A stretch of 64,000 nucleotides of DNA from Corynebacterium cystitidis. Its GTDB lineage: Bacteria; Actinomycetota; Actinomycetes; Mycobacteriales; Mycobacteriaceae. Shown in pieces: positions 31,583 through 41,137 of this stretch. Each line of letters opens with the position of its first letter. The first letter of the stretch is position 1. A program made the position numbers and the translations under genes. Below the pieces are notes generated by a model, which was not told the DNA's origin, did no database searches, and was given only the letters and a program-made list of their open reading frames with translations. Location: NCBI RefSeq assembly GCF_900187295.1, contig NZ_LT906473.1, positions 1,240,001 through 1,304,000 on the forward strand, in the 5' to 3' direction.

Positions 31583-31896
31583 TTTAACTTTCGAATCGTT
31601 GCGGTTGCCGTTAAAGAAATTCACAGCGAATAGTCCTTTACTTCAGGAACGACGGGCGGCTGAGCTGGGTACGTTGTGGAAACAAATAAGCAAAACCTGC
31701 CATTGTCCAGGGCTCTAATTCCCCTGCTACTAGCCGCAGTAGCGGGCACACTGAATCGCCTCCTCGTTGATACATCACCGTAATATCAGCCAGCTTTAAT
31801 ATTGAGTTGGCCTGATGTTTACCTTCATCCTTCACCCTAGGAAGAGGATTCCTATGGCTTTCAGCCAACCACCAGCTTTAGCTTAAGGAGAAGGTT

Positions 31897-33147
31897 ATGA
31901 GCTCGACCCGATTCAAAGAGGAAGCACTCGAAGACAAAGACAAAGGTGGCGCGGACCATAACGCTGACGGTGACGGGGCCAAGCCATCTCCATTAGAACG
32001 CTTCGGCCTCAGTGGTAAGTCCCTCCACATTGCCAACTGGGTTGCCGTAGCCCTGTGCATCTACTTCCTCATCACTGCGGTCAGCGTGATCGGTGACGGT
32101 TTCAAGTCCGCCACCGGCGACCAGGCCGAGCAACTGTTCTCGTTCGCGTCTAACCCGCTGGTCGCATTGATGATCGGAATGCTGGCCACCGCGCTGATCC
32201 AATCATCATCCACGACCACCTCCATCGTGGTCGGCCTAGTCGCCGGTGGCTTGCCAATGAGCATCGCCATCCCGATGTTAATGGGCGCCAACATGGGCAC
32301 CTCACTGACCTCAACCCTTGTGTCATTAGGCATGGTGCGAGACAAGAAGTCCTTCCGCGGTGCCTTCGCAGCAGCCACCACGCACGATATGTACAACCTA
32401 CTCGCGGTGCTGATCCTGTTCCCGCTGGAAATGTTCACTGGCTACCTGGACAAAACGTCCGAGTGGCTTTCCACCCGCTTGTCGGACACCGACGGCGGCA
32501 TCATCGCCACCCTCTTCGGAGGCATCGGATCGGCCATCTCTTTTGTCACCGATCCGCTGGCGAACCAGCTCTCCAAACTCAGCGATCTCCTCCCTCCACC
32601 ATGGGGTGGCATGCTGCTAATCGTCATTGGTGTTGCAGCAATCCTCTTCGTAATCAACCTTTTGGGTGACCTTCTCAAATCAGTCCTCGTCGGCCGCGCG
32701 AAGGAAGTCCTGCACACAACGTTGGGCCGTGGCCCCCTGTCTGGGATCGTCTCTGGCACCCTGGTCACCGCGATGGTTCAATCATCCTCCACCACCACTT
32801 CCCTCTTGGTGCCACTGGCTGGTGCAGGCACCATCACGTTGAAGCAGGTTTTGCCATTTACCGTTGGCGCGAATATTGGCACCACGATAACCTCCCTTCT
32901 GGCAGCATTCGCATTCTCCGGCGTGGATGCTCAGCCCGCCCTGCAAGCAGCCTTGGTGCACATGCTCTTCAACCTCACCGCGGCAGCCATCGTGTTCCTC
33001 ATCCCGGGTATGCGGCGCGTGCCAACCAAGGCAGCAGACACATTGGCTAAGGCCGGCTCGCAGAACAAGATGTGGGTCGTGGCCTGGGTCGTCGGCGTAT
33101 TCCTTGTTCTACCGAGCCTTCTCATCGGTGCCAGCCTCTTGCTCTAA
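31897..33147 (+). CDS. Na/Pi cotransporter family protein
   Basis: 416 aa, ATG 31897 after AAGGAGAAGG. A charged N-terminus of about 45 residues precedes two inverted transport repeats. Each carries the family signature QSSSTTTS (about residues 105 and 295) and a following GANMGTS / GANIGTT motif. Low-affinity sodium-driven phosphate transport across the cytoplasmic membrane. It heads a four-gene plus-strand cluster with a PstS-like lipoprotein. Confidence 0.9.
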   Translation: MSSTRFKEEALEDKDKGGADHNADGDGAKPSPLERFGLSGKSLHIANWVAVALCIYFLITAVSVIGDGFKSATGDQAEQLFSFASNPLVALMIGMLATALIQSSSTTTSIVVGLVAGGLPMSIAIPMLMGANMGTSLTSTLVSLGMVRDKKSFRGAFAAATTHDMYNLLAVLILFPLEMFTGYLDKTSEWLSTRLSDTDGGIIATLFGGIGSAISFVTDPLANQLSKLSDLLPPPWGGMLLIVIGVAAILFVINLLGDLLKSVLVGRAKEVLHTTLGRGPLSGIVSGTLVTAMVQSSSTTTSLLVPLAGAGTITLKQVLPFTVGANIGTTITSLLAAFAFSGVDAQPALQAALVHMLFNLTAAAIVFLIPGMRRVPTKAADTLAKAGSQNKMWVVAWVVGVFLVLPSLLIGASLLL

Positions 33148-33181
33148 GGTACCAGCACGTCACGACGAAAGGACCAACCCG

Positions 33182-33436
33182 ATGAACACCGAACACAATC
33201 ACGCCCAGTACAACCCCCTAGACATCGAGCAAATGGAACAAATCCTCGCCGAAACCGAGGCCCTCTCCCATGCGCTACGCGAGGACATCCGCCTGCAACG
33301 CCAGCACGAAGCGATCGACGACCTCCCGCACCTTCTCGACACCGTCGAACAGGGCAAATGGTCCAACCTCAAGCTCCTGATGGAAGAACTTCTCCAAGAT
33401 CGCCGCGCGAAGCGAGCAAAGAAGGAAGCGCAGTAA
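33182..33436 (+). CDS. small hydrophilic helical protein
   Basis: 84 aa, ATG 33182 after GAAAGGA. Rich in Glu, Leu, Arg and His, with a mainly helical pattern (DIEQMEQILAETEALSHALR) and a basic tail (DRRAKRAKKEAQ). No signal peptide or membrane segment. It sits between the Na/Pi transporter and the PstS-like gene (3-nt gap to the latter), so it is probably co-expressed and may act as an adaptor. Function unknown. A longer ORF in the same frame starts inside the transporter gene and is not credible. Confidence 0.7.
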   Translation: MNTEHNHAQYNPLDIEQMEQILAETEALSHALREDIRLQRQHEAIDDLPHLLDTVEQGKWSNLKLLMEELLQDRRAKRAKKEAQ

Positions 33437-33439
33437 TCC

Positions 33440-34315
33440 ATGAACCGCACCACACACTGGAATCCGCCTCAAAGCACCCAAATCGTCGCTGCCCTCCTGA
33501 CCGCGTCCGCTGTGATGTTGGCAGGTTGTTCGTCGGAAAGCGACGGCGAAGCCATCCGCGTGACTGGATCCGCTACCGTCGAACCAATTACGCAGCTGGC
33601 CGCCACCGAGCACAAAGCACAACTTGAGATGACCTCCGACGGTACTTACGACGGCTTCGAGCAATTCTGCAACGGCAAGTCCGACATCAACAACGCGTCC
33701 TCCGCGATCACCCAGGACTACATCGACATGTGCGCCGCAGACTCGGAGATCACCACGTGGGCTGATATGCGCGACGGGCTTTCCGACGACACAATCACCC
33801 TTGCCGGCCGCCCCGACGGTTCAGGCACGTTTTCCTACTTCACCGCCCAAGTCAATGGTGAACCGAACTCCATCCGCGAAGACTATCGCACCACCGATAA
33901 CATGCGAGAGCTATCCAGCTGGATCGCTGAAGATGAGAACGCGCTGGGCTTTATGGGTGTGGGCAACTACCTCAACTCACCCGAAGAAGACCGCAACAAG
34001 ATGAAGACCATCGCCGTCGACGGTGTGGAACCATCTCTCGCTAACGCGCAAAGCGGCACATACCAGCCACTGGTGCGCCCACTATTTATCTACATCAACG
34101 CGGAATCCTTGGAAACCAACGCGGCACTCAATGAGTTTGCCACTGCATACGTGGATAACGCTGCCTCGATTCTGCCACGCGTGTTCTTCTACGGCCTCAC
34201 TCCGGAAGCCTACGACGCAGTAAGCCAACGCCTGAAACTGCGCACCGAGGGCACTGTTATGGGTGGCGACCCATTCCAGACAGTCGACATCGACACGCTG
34301 GTAGGAAACAGCTAA
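33440..34315 (+). CDS. PstS-family phosphate-binding lipoprotein
   Basis: 291 aa, exported lipoprotein (lipobox MLAGC near residue 31). PBP-like phosphate-binding motifs are present: ITGSATVEP-like VTGSATVEPIT and the GRPDGSGTF segment whose Ser and Thr bind phosphate. No pstC, pstA or pstB is nearby. It stands beside a Na/Pi cotransporter instead, so it may feed phosphate to that carrier or act as a sensor or scavenger. The start is ATG 33440, three bases after the preceding stop. Confidence 0.8.
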   Translation: MNRTTHWNPPQSTQIVAALLTASAVMLAGCSSESDGEAIRVTGSATVEPITQLAATEHKAQLEMTSDGTYDGFEQFCNGKSDINNASSAITQDYIDMCAADSEITTWADMRDGLSDDTITLAGRPDGSGTFSYFTAQVNGEPNSIREDYRTTDNMRELSSWIAEDENALGFMGVGNYLNSPEEDRNKMKTIAVDGVEPSLANAQSGTYQPLVRPLFIYINAESLETNAALNEFATAYVDNAASILPRVFFYGLTPEAYDAVSQRLKLRTEGTVMGGDPFQTVDIDTLVGNS

Positions 34316-34408
34316 ACCTCTCGGACACAAAGATAGACAGCTTTCACCGTCAAACCCGTGATGTCGGTCCCCATCCACGCTGCCCGGATGGGCTAAAATC
34401 ATTGGCTT

Positions 34409-35317
34409 ATGACTACGGAATCCAGCACCTCCACCCGCGTTCCCGCCCGCCCACAACCTCGCCGCAACATACTGTCATACATTTTCGACGTAGTGCGCGG
34501 TTTCCTCATCGGGCTTGCTGAGCTTGTACCCGGCATCTCGGGCGGAACAATCGCTCTTATCGTTGGCATCTACGAAAAAGCCCTGAACAACGCAGATCTG
34601 ATTATGCGCCGGAAACTGCGTGAGGTGGACTGGCTGTTCCTCTTCATGGTAGGCGCAGGCATGATCACCGCCATCTTCACCATGTCCACAGTGATGCACA
34701 TCTTCGTCACCGAGTACACCGAACTAGCCAACGGCCTCTTCTTCGGCATGGTGGCAGTCTCCATCATCGTGCCGGTCGGAATGATGGATCGTCGTCAAGC
34801 GCACTGGGGTTTGCTGGCGCTCTTCGTCGTCGGCGCAATCGTCGCCTTCTTCGCCACCGGCTACACCTCTACCCCCGTCGACAACCCCTCACTGATTGTG
34901 ATCTTCTTCGCCGCCGCCGTGGCCATCTGCGCCCTCGTGCTGCCAGGCCTATCCGGGTCCTTCCTGCTGCTGGCCATGGGCCTGTATGAACCGATCATCA
35001 AAGCAGTCTCGGACCACGACATCACCATCATCCTCGTCTTTTGCGCCGGCGCCGCAACCGGCCTTCTGCTATTTGTGCGTGTCCTCAGCTGGCTGATGAA
35101 CAAACACCGCAACATCACGCTTGCCACAATGGCGGGCCTCATGCTCGGCTCGCTACGCGCACTATGGCCATGGCCCGGTGCCGCACCCACCAATATTGGC
35201 CCAGTAGTGGGCATGGCGGTGCTCGGCGCAGTAATAGTCGCCCTATTCCTCATCGCGGACCGCTACAAGCAGGCAAAAACACACGCCGAAGTAGTCGAGG
35301 TCAACCAACCCCACTAG
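34409..35317 (+). CDS. DUF368 polyprenyl-phosphate transporter (PopT-like)
   Basis: 302 aa, about eight membrane segments in two similar halves. The family motif GLAELVPGISGGTIALIVGIYE is at the N-terminus, and a partner motif ALVLPGLSGSFLLLAMGLYE in the second half. DUF368 proteins recycle undecaprenyl (here probably decaprenyl) phosphate carrier across the membrane for cell-wall synthesis. TAAAAT (34394-34399) lies nine bases before the ATG. Its place after phosphate genes fits a link between phosphate status and envelope lipid carriers. Confidence 0.85.
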   Translation: MTTESSTSTRVPARPQPRRNILSYIFDVVRGFLIGLAELVPGISGGTIALIVGIYEKALNNADLIMRRKLREVDWLFLFMVGAGMITAIFTMSTVMHIFVTEYTELANGLFFGMVAVSIIVPVGMMDRRQAHWGLLALFVVGAIVAFFATGYTSTPVDNPSLIVIFFAAAVAICALVLPGLSGSFLLLAMGLYEPIIKAVSDHDITIILVFCAGAATGLLLFVRVLSWLMNKHRNITLATMAGLMLGSLRALWPWPGAAPTNIGPVVGMAVLGAVIVALFLIADRYKQAKTHAEVVEVNQPH

Positions 35318-35381
35318 TTCGCCCGCCTGGGGCTGCCCGCCCGAATACGACGAAAGCTGGGAAAGCGCTAAGATTGCTTCC

Positions 35382-35771
35382 ATGATTAAACCTCTTCGCC
35401 CATTGCTCGCCGCAGTATCCGCCGCGATGCTCATCACCGCCGCCGTTCCTGCCGCCCAGGCGCAAACCACCGGTAGTGCCGCAGTAAAAGACAACTCTTC
35501 TTCGGACACCTCGTCTAACACCTCGTCTGATATAGGCACTGAGAAGCTCAACGACGCATCATCTCGCGGCTCCTCCATGAAAGGCGTCGACTCCTTCGAA
35601 GACTACGCCGAATGGACATCCTCAGGTGCAGAAAAAGCGTCGTCCGGCGACCCTGAGCTCAGCGCCGAAGGTTCCTCCCGGCTAGCCGTTGATTGGGCGA
35701 TCGGCGTTGCGGCCACGTTTGTTATCGGCGCAGTGATCTACGCCGTGTCGTCGCTGTTGCCGCTCATGTAG
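35382..35771 (+). CDS. secreted, membrane-anchored Ser-rich protein
   Basis: 129 aa. Sec signal peptide (MIKPLRPLLAAVSAAMLITA, cleavage near AQA-QTT), a low-complexity Ser/Asp/Thr region, then a C-terminal hydrophobic segment (VDWAIGVAATFVIGAVIYAV) that would hold the protein in the membrane with its Ser-rich part outside. No known family. Downstream of the DUF368 gene. Confidence 0.65.
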   Translation: MIKPLRPLLAAVSAAMLITAAVPAAQAQTTGSAAVKDNSSSDTSSNTSSDIGTEKLNDASSRGSSMKGVDSFEDYAEWTSSGAEKASSGDPELSAEGSSRLAVDWAIGVAATFVIGAVIYAVSSLLPLM

Positions 35772-35861
35772 CGGGCGTCGATTCGCGCTTAACGACGACA
35801 CCACCTGCTTGCCCGCCCCGGCTACTGGTTGTCAGCCTGTTGGCAGGTAAGGTGTGTGAGC

Positions 35862-36755
35862 ATGAAAAAGATCGTCACAACGGTGGCCGTACTGGCCACC
35901 ACCGGCCTGCTCTCCGGGTGCGTGACCAACATCGAGGGGGGCAACCCGAACGGCTGGGAACAAATCCTGCCTGAGGAAGTGCCCGAGATCGCCGCGATGG
36001 TACCCGAGGACGTTGCCGCTGACGGCGTGCTCTCCGCTGGTACAAATCCGCCATTTGCCCCGTTCGAGTTCAAAGACTCTACCGGCAAGATCATCGGTGT
36101 GGAGATGGACTTAGGCCACGCGCTTGCCAGCATCATGGGCTTGGAATTCCAGCCCGTGGAGCAAGACTTCGCCATGATTCTGCCAGCGGTTGATGCTGGC
36201 ACGGTGGACGTCGGCATGTCCGGGTTCACAGACAACCCTGAGCGGCGCGAAAACTACAACTTTGTCAACTTCCTTTACGCGGGTATCCAGTGGGCGCAGC
36301 AGCCAGGCGACAACATTGACCCTGCGTGGCCGTGCGGGTTGACCGTCGCTGTGCAACGCACCACCGTCTCCGAAACTGACGATGTGCGCCCCAAAGCCCA
36401 AGCCTGCGAGGACGCCGGCGAAGACCCGGTAACCGTGCTCAGCTACGACACTTCCGATAACGCAGCCCTAGCACTGCTGGTCGGGCGTGCCGACGCCCTG
36501 TCCGCCGACTCCCCTGTCACCGCCTGGGCCGTCAACCGCTCCGAAGGAAAAATGGAGCTGGTCGGAGACATGTTCGACGCGGCTCCCTACGGCTTTGCCG
36601 TTCCGAAACATTCCGATCTCGGCCCAGCCATGGCAGCGGCTATGCAGCACCTAATCGATACTGGCGACTACGAACGTATTTTGGCGCAGTGGTCAATCGA
36701 GGACGGGCTTCTCGACGAGGCACTTATCAACGAACAACCAGTGGAGGGACTGTAA
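35862..36755 (+). CDS. amino-acid ABC transporter substrate-binding lipoprotein
   Basis: 297 aa from ATG 35862 (GGTAAGG upstream). Lipobox LLSGC, then a family 3 extracellular solute-binding domain with the typical GTNPPFAPFEF and GVEMDLGHALA segments. It delivers a polar amino acid to the following permease and ATPase genes (3-nt spacing, then 1-nt overlap). The exact ligand cannot be read. Confidence 0.88.
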   Translation: MKKIVTTVAVLATTGLLSGCVTNIEGGNPNGWEQILPEEVPEIAAMVPEDVAADGVLSAGTNPPFAPFEFKDSTGKIIGVEMDLGHALASIMGLEFQPVEQDFAMILPAVDAGTVDVGMSGFTDNPERRENYNFVNFLYAGIQWAQQPGDNIDPAWPCGLTVAVQRTTVSETDDVRPKAQACEDAGEDPVTVLSYDTSDNAALALLVGRADALSADSPVTAWAVNRSEGKMELVGDMFDAAPYGFAVPKHSDLGPAMAAAMQHLIDTGDYERILAQWSIEDGLLDEALINEQPVEGL

Positions 36756-36758
36756 CCC

Positions 36759-37706
36759 ATGGCTTCTACATCTCAGCAAAGCGCGGGGCACTCCCGCCCG
36801 GAAAGCATCGAGCGTATTGAGGCCAAGCCGCTGCGCCACCCCGGACGCTGGGTGCTCGCCGCCGTCATCATCGCACTGGTGGTGTGGTTTGTCATCGGTG
36901 CCGCCCGCAATGAGGCGTACGGTTGGGACACCTACTTTGCGTATTTGTTTGACACGCGCATCGCCGTTGCGGCGCTGCACACCATTGCAATTACCATTCT
37001 GGCAATGATCATCGGTGTTGTCGGCGGGGTGTTGCTTGCTGTGATGCGCATGAGTGACAACCCGATCTTTAAGGCCGTCGCCTGGGTATTCCTGTGGGTT
37101 TTTCGCGGTACCCCAGTGTATGTGCAGTTGATGTTCTGGGGTTTGCTAGGCGCGTTGTACCAGTCGATCAACCTTGGTTTTACCGAGATCTCGTTGGAGG
37201 CGCTGACCTCGTCGGCGTTTATGCTTGCAGTTCTGGGCCTCGGCTTGAATGAGGCCGCCTACATGGCCGAAATTGTTCGCTCCGGTGTGTCCTCGGTGCC
37301 AGAGGGGCAGGTTGAGGCGTCGAAAGCCCTCGGTATGAGCTGGGGTCAAACCATGCGTCGTACCGTGCTGCCCCAGGCGATGCGCATCATCATCCCGCCC
37401 ACCGGTAACGAGTTCATCTCCCTGCTGAAAACCTCGTCACTGGTGGTTGCGGTGCCGTACTCACTGGAACTGTACGGCCGGTCCATGGACATCGCCGCCG
37501 CCCTGTTCGAGCCGGTCCCCATGCTGCTGGTCGCCGCCACTTGGTATCTGGCCATCACCTCGATCCTGATGGTAGGCCAGCACTACCTGGAGAAGCACTT
37601 TGAAAAGGGCGCCACCCGTGAGCTGACGGCCCGCCAGCTCGCAGCGCTGGCCGACGCCGAGGGCACCGTCCCCGGCAACGTCAATGTCGTCGAAAGGAAC
37701 AAGTAA
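36759..37706 (+). CDS. amino-acid ABC transporter permease
   Basis: 315 aa. A cytoplasmic N-terminus precedes a HisM/GlnP-type permease with about five to six membrane segments. The EAA loop [21 protein letters not shown] couples to the ATPase, and the family pattern [10 protein letters not shown] is present. The stop TAA shares its last A with the ATG of the ATPase gene. Confidence 0.92.
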   Translation: MASTSQQSAGHSRPESIERIEAKPLRHPGRWVLAAVIIALVVWFVIGAARNEAYGWDTYFAYLFDTRIAVAALHTIAITILAMIIGVVGGVLLAVMRMSDNPIFKAVAWVFLWVFRGTPVYVQLMFWGLLGALYQSINLGFTEISLEALTSSAFMLAVLGLGLNEAAYMAEIVRSGVSSVPEGQVEASKALGMSWGQTMRRTVLPQAMRIIIPPTGNEFISLLKTSSLVVAVPYSLELYGRSMDIAAALFEPVPMLLVAATWYLAITSILMVGQHYLEKHFEKGATRELTARQLAALADAEGTVPGNVNVVERNK

Positions 37707-38479
37707 TGTCTGCACCATCTGTGCCCATGATTAAGGCCGACCGGGTATGGAAGTCTTTCGGTAGCCTTGACGTGCTCAAAGGCATCAACCTGGAGGTCCC
37801 CGCCGGCAACGTGACATGTTTGGTCGGGCCGTCAGGTTCCGGTAAGTCCACCTTGCTGCGCTGCGTGAACCACTTAGAGAAGGTCACGGCGGGGCGCCTC
37901 TATGTTGATGGCGAGCTGATCGGCTACCGCGAGAAAAACGGTGTTTTGCACGAGATCAGCGAGAAGGATGCGGCGAAGCAACGCACCGGAATTGGTATGG
38001 TCTTCCAATCTTTCAACCTGTTTTCGCATCGCACCGCTCTGGAAAACATCATCGAGGCCCCCGTGCAGGTCAAGGGCGAGTCCGTCGAATCCGCGAAGAA
38101 ACGGGCGAGGGAGCTGCTTGACATGGTCGGCCTGGCGGCGAAAGCCGATGCCTACCCCGCCCAGTTGTCCGGTGGGCAGAAGCAGCGCGTGGCGATCGCG
38201 CGCGCCGTTGCAATGGACCCCAAATTGATGCTTTTCGACGAACCCACCTCCGCTCTCGACCCAGAATTGGTGGGCGAGGTGCTTCGCGTCATGCGCCAAC
38301 TTGCCGATGACGGCATGACCATGCTGGTTGTCACCCATGAGATGGCGTTTGCCCGCGAGGTGGCTGACAACGTGGCGTTTATGGACGGTGGCGTGATCGT
38401 GGAGTATGGGACGCCTGCTGAGGTGTTGGATAATCCGCGGGAGGAGCGCACCCGGGAGTTCCTCTCCAGGATCTTCTAA
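37706..38479 (+). CDS. amino-acid ABC transporter ATP-binding protein
   Basis: 257 aa. Walker [19 protein letters not shown] signature [14 protein letters not shown], Walker [15 protein letters not shown] and switch His in VVTHEMAFA. Third gene of the uptake operon, overlapping the permease stop by one base. The Walker B codons contain a copy of the dispersed 12-mer (38230-38241). Confidence 0.95.
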   Translation: MSAPSVPMIKADRVWKSFGSLDVLKGINLEVPAGNVTCLVGPSGSGKSTLLRCVNHLEKVTAGRLYVDGELIGYREKNGVLHEISEKDAAKQRTGIGMVFQSFNLFSHRTALENIIEAPVQVKGESVESAKKRARELLDMVGLAAKADAYPAQLSGGQKQRVAIARAVAMDPKLMLFDEPTSALDPELVGEVLRVMRQLADDGMTMLVVTHEMAFAREVADNVAFMDGGVIVEYGTPAEVLDNPREERTREFLSRIF

Positions 38480-38515
38480 AACCACTTACGTTGCCGGAAG
38501 CGCTGGCATAAAGAC

Positions 38516-38536
38516 CGGGGAATTATACCCCGTTTT
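38516..38536 (+). terminator. short hairpin terminator after the ABC operon
   Basis: CGGGG (38516-38520) pairs with CCCCG (38528-38532), followed by TTTT. Confidence 0.6.
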
Positions 38537-38653
38537 CGGCACGATCTTCGGGTGATGTGTTTTTCTGTGGATAGAAATGTTGTTTTCCACAGATTTCGGA
38601 CATTGTGTACTCGCCCCTGGTGGCCGAGGAGCTCACACCATAACGTCAGTGTT

Positions 38654-39904
38654 GTGAACATCAACGACATGCTCCGACAGGAAAGCACAGCAGCCATGAC
38701 CCTGCTTGCTGACCTGCAGCCACCCGCGGACCTGATCGCCGCCGGGGTGGAACCAGACGCTGTTGACAACGCCCACGCCCTCTACGAGATCTACTACGGC
38801 ACCACCACCTCCACACGCAAACAATACGAAGCCCGCAGCCACGCCACCAACAACCAGCTCGGCTTCCACCGCCTGCACGCCATCGAAAAAGCAGTAAGCA
38901 AGCTTTACGACGACACCAAGGCCTGGGCACTACGCCACGACCTCACCCGGTTTTCCGGCAGGAAGAACAAATACGACTTCGCCGACTACGCCAAAAAGAA
39001 ACTCGCCCACTACAACCGCGACGCACCCGCACCACAACCAAAGAAGAATTTCCGAGTCACCAACCACTCCACCGGCGAATCCTCCATGAGCATCCGCGGT
39101 AACTCAGCGACTATCCGCGAATTCGAACACGCTGTACGCGAACGCGCCCACGCTGATGGCATCACCACCGCCGACGCTGCCACCCGCACCCTCCACGACC
39201 TGATCAACACCACCCCAGGTTCTACCACCAGTGCTGCTGAACCGACCTACGTGATGAAACTGCTGGTCTGGCTCGATGACCTCACCGCACTGCTTGACGG
39301 CGACACCTCTGACCCCACGGTGGTCTCTACCACTGGCGCGACCATGCCACTGACCCAAGCACTAAGCAAAAAGATCCACCCCCGCTTAGAGATCATCGGC
39401 TTAAGCCCCGCCCATGGGGCAATCGGCCTAGCCTATGCCAACAACCCACTAGAGAGTTGGGACAACACAATCAACACCCGTGCTGAGTTAGAAGCAGAAC
39501 AAGCCCGCCGCGCCCAGGCCGGCGAGCCTGCCCTCCCGCAGGCCGCAGTCGACAAAGCACTCAGCAGACATGGCACCACCAAAGACCGGGCCTTATTAGA
39601 AGCCAACCAAACAGTGTGTGCCGGGTTAGGTTGCTCAGTCCCAGCCGCCTACTGCGAAATCAACCACAATATCCCGCACTCCAAAGGTGGGCTCAGTGTG
39701 CTCACCAATATGTGCCTGCTCTGCAAATACCACAACGGGAAAGCAGGCGCCGAAGAACACTACACCAACGCCGGTGGCATCCCCCACCGGATCCTTCCTG
39801 GCGGCAGACTTAAAGCCAACAACCACCAGCTAGCCACCCTGTCACCAGTGCGCCGAAAATACACCCAACGCGGCTCACCCGACCAAACACCCACACCAAC
39901 CTAG
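38654..39904 (+). CDS. DUF222 / HNH endonuclease domain protein
   Basis: 416 aa from GTG 38654. TAACGT (38641-38646) lies seven bases before it, pointing to a leaderless mRNA; a longer ORF runs back to 38552. The long N-terminal DUF222 region is followed by a C-terminal HNH motif with two Cys pairs: CSVPAAYCEINHNIPHS, then CLLCKYHN. These proteins are numerous in actinobacterial genomes (13E12 family) and often stand near mobile DNA. The nuclease target is unknown. Confidence 0.85.
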   Translation: MNINDMLRQESTAAMTLLADLQPPADLIAAGVEPDAVDNAHALYEIYYGTTTSTRKQYEARSHATNNQLGFHRLHAIEKAVSKLYDDTKAWALRHDLTRFSGRKNKYDFADYAKKKLAHYNRDAPAPQPKKNFRVTNHSTGESSMSIRGNSATIREFEHAVRERAHADGITTADAATRTLHDLINTTPGSTTSAAEPTYVMKLLVWLDDLTALLDGDTSDPTVVSTTGATMPLTQALSKKIHPRLEIIGLSPAHGAIGLAYANNPLESWDNTINTRAELEAEQARRAQAGEPALPQAAVDKALSRHGTTKDRALLEANQTVCAGLGCSVPAAYCEINHNIPHSKGGLSVLTNMCLLCKYHNGKAGAEEHYTNAGGIPHRILPGGRLKANNHQLATLSPVRRKYTQRGSPDQTPTPT

Positions 39905-39923
39905 CCCACCACCAAACGACAAC

Positions 39924-39968
39924 AGCCGTCCAGAACCCCACCACAAATAAAGGGGGATCTGAACGGCT
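39924..39968. terminator. long imperfect hairpin between convergent genes
   Basis: AGCCGT (39924-39929) pairs with ACGGCT (39963-39968), with inner CAGA/TCTG and CCCC/GGGG pairing. Lies between the HNH gene and coaD. No T-run. Confidence 0.5.
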
Positions 39969-40025
39969 ACACGTCGTTGCCCAACGCGACCCCCAGCACG
40001 GTGAGGAACGCAACAATACGCAAGA

Positions 40026-40502
40026 TCACAAATACTTGGCATTCATTGCGCGCAGCACGGCGTTAGGAACCAACCCGGTGATGTCGCCGCCGTACTTGAC
40101 CACTTCCTTGCATAACGACGACGAAACGTAGCCGTACTTCTCATCCGTCATGAGGAAGAAAGTCTCCACCCCCGACAACCGGCGATTCATCTGTGCCATG
40201 GGCAGCTCATAGTCGTAGTCCAGCGAGGAGCGCAGGCCCTTCACCAGCGCGCCCACACCATGCTTGGTGGTGTAGTCGACCAGCAGCCCGCCCCAAAAAT
40301 CCACGCGCAGGTTGGTGATATCGGCGGTGACCTCGCGGATCAGTTCAACGCGCTCCTCGATGCTAAACAGTCCGGTCTGCTTGGTGGGGTTACCTGTGAC
40401 GAGCACGGTCACCTCATCGAAGTTGCGGGCAGCGCGAGCAAAGATGTCGAGGTGACCGTTAGTAACGGGGTCGAAGGATCCGGGGCAGACCGCGATCGTC
40501 AT
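40026..40502 (-). CDS. coaD: pantetheine-phosphate adenylyltransferase
   Basis: 158 aa. N-terminal nucleotidyltransferase motif CPGSFDPVTNGHLDIFARA (the T/HxGH site), plus the ligand-binding MTDEKYGYVSSSLCKEV. Makes dephospho-CoA from phosphopantetheine and ATP. Its ATG follows the rsmD TAG with no gap, so translation is coupled. Confidence 0.97.
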   Translation of the reverse strand: MTIAVCPGSFDPVTNGHLDIFARAARNFDEVTVLVTGNPTKQTGLFSIEERVELIREVTADITNLRVDFWGGLLVDYTTKHGVGALVKGLRSSLDYDYELPMAQMNRRLSGVETFFLMTDEKYGYVSSSLCKEVVKYGGDITGLVPNAVLRAMNAKYL

Positions 40503-41099
40503 CTAGTTACTCCTTTCGTGCTGGTCATGCTGGTCGTGCTTCTCATACACCGCCATGTCCATGCGCGCGATGCCGTACAGCCGTTTCTTCAGCTTCTGCC
40601 CCGTCGGAGTGTAGCCTGCCGGCCAGGCAGTTTCCGGCGATTCCCGGTGCCTTTCGACGACTACGGCCGCCCCGTCCACCAGCGCCGGCTTCAGCGCTTC
40701 GAGCATTTCTACGACGGATTCGTCGGCAAGCTCGTAGGGTGGGTCGGCTAGCACCATGGAGAAGTAGTCGCGGGGCGCGCGAGCCAGATAGGTCGATGCG
40801 GCTACCGGTTCGATGGTGACGTGCGGGTGGCCGACCACGTCGGCGTTGTGTTCGATGATGGCCACAGCCCGCGGGTCATTGTCCACCAGCACGATCTCGT
40901 CGGCACCGCGCGAGGCGGCTTCCAACCCCAGCGCACCCGACCCGGCGAACAAGTCGAGGACTATTTGCCCCGGGAATCCGAAGCGGGCGTCCAGCGATGA
41001 GAACAGGCCTTCGCGGGCACGGTCCGATGTTGGGCGTGTGCCTTCAGGGGGTACTTTGATTTTGCGGCCACGGGCTTCTCCGGCAATGATGCGGTTCAT
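40503..41099 (-). CDS. rsmD: 16S rRNA (guanine(966)-N(2))-methyltransferase
   Basis: 198 aa from ATG 41099. SAM motif VLDLFAGSGALGLEAASRG and catalytic DPPY (LADPPYEL), as in RsmD. It methylates G966 of 16S rRNA. TATACT (41113-41108) ends eight bases before the ATG, so an internal leaderless promoter is likely even though recG lies just upstream. Confidence 0.95.
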   Translation of the reverse strand: MNRIIAGEARGRKIKVPPEGTRPTSDRAREGLFSSLDARFGFPGQIVLDLFAGSGALGLEAASRGADEIVLVDNDPRAVAIIEHNADVVGHPHVTIEPVAASTYLARAPRDYFSMVLADPPYELADESVVEMLEALKPALVDGAAVVVERHRESPETAWPAGYTPTGQKLKKRLYGIARMDMAVYEKHDQHDQHERSN

Positions 41100-41137
41100 G
41101 CCGGCCAAGTATAGTCGGCGCGCGTGGGTGCCCGCCG

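Noticed and set aside
31811..31840. TTTACC / TTCACC repeats upstream of the Na/Pi transporter, considered as PhoR sites
   Set aside because: The copies are 13 bp apart and imperfect, not the regular tandem repeat expected for an OmpR-family site. Too weak without comparison.
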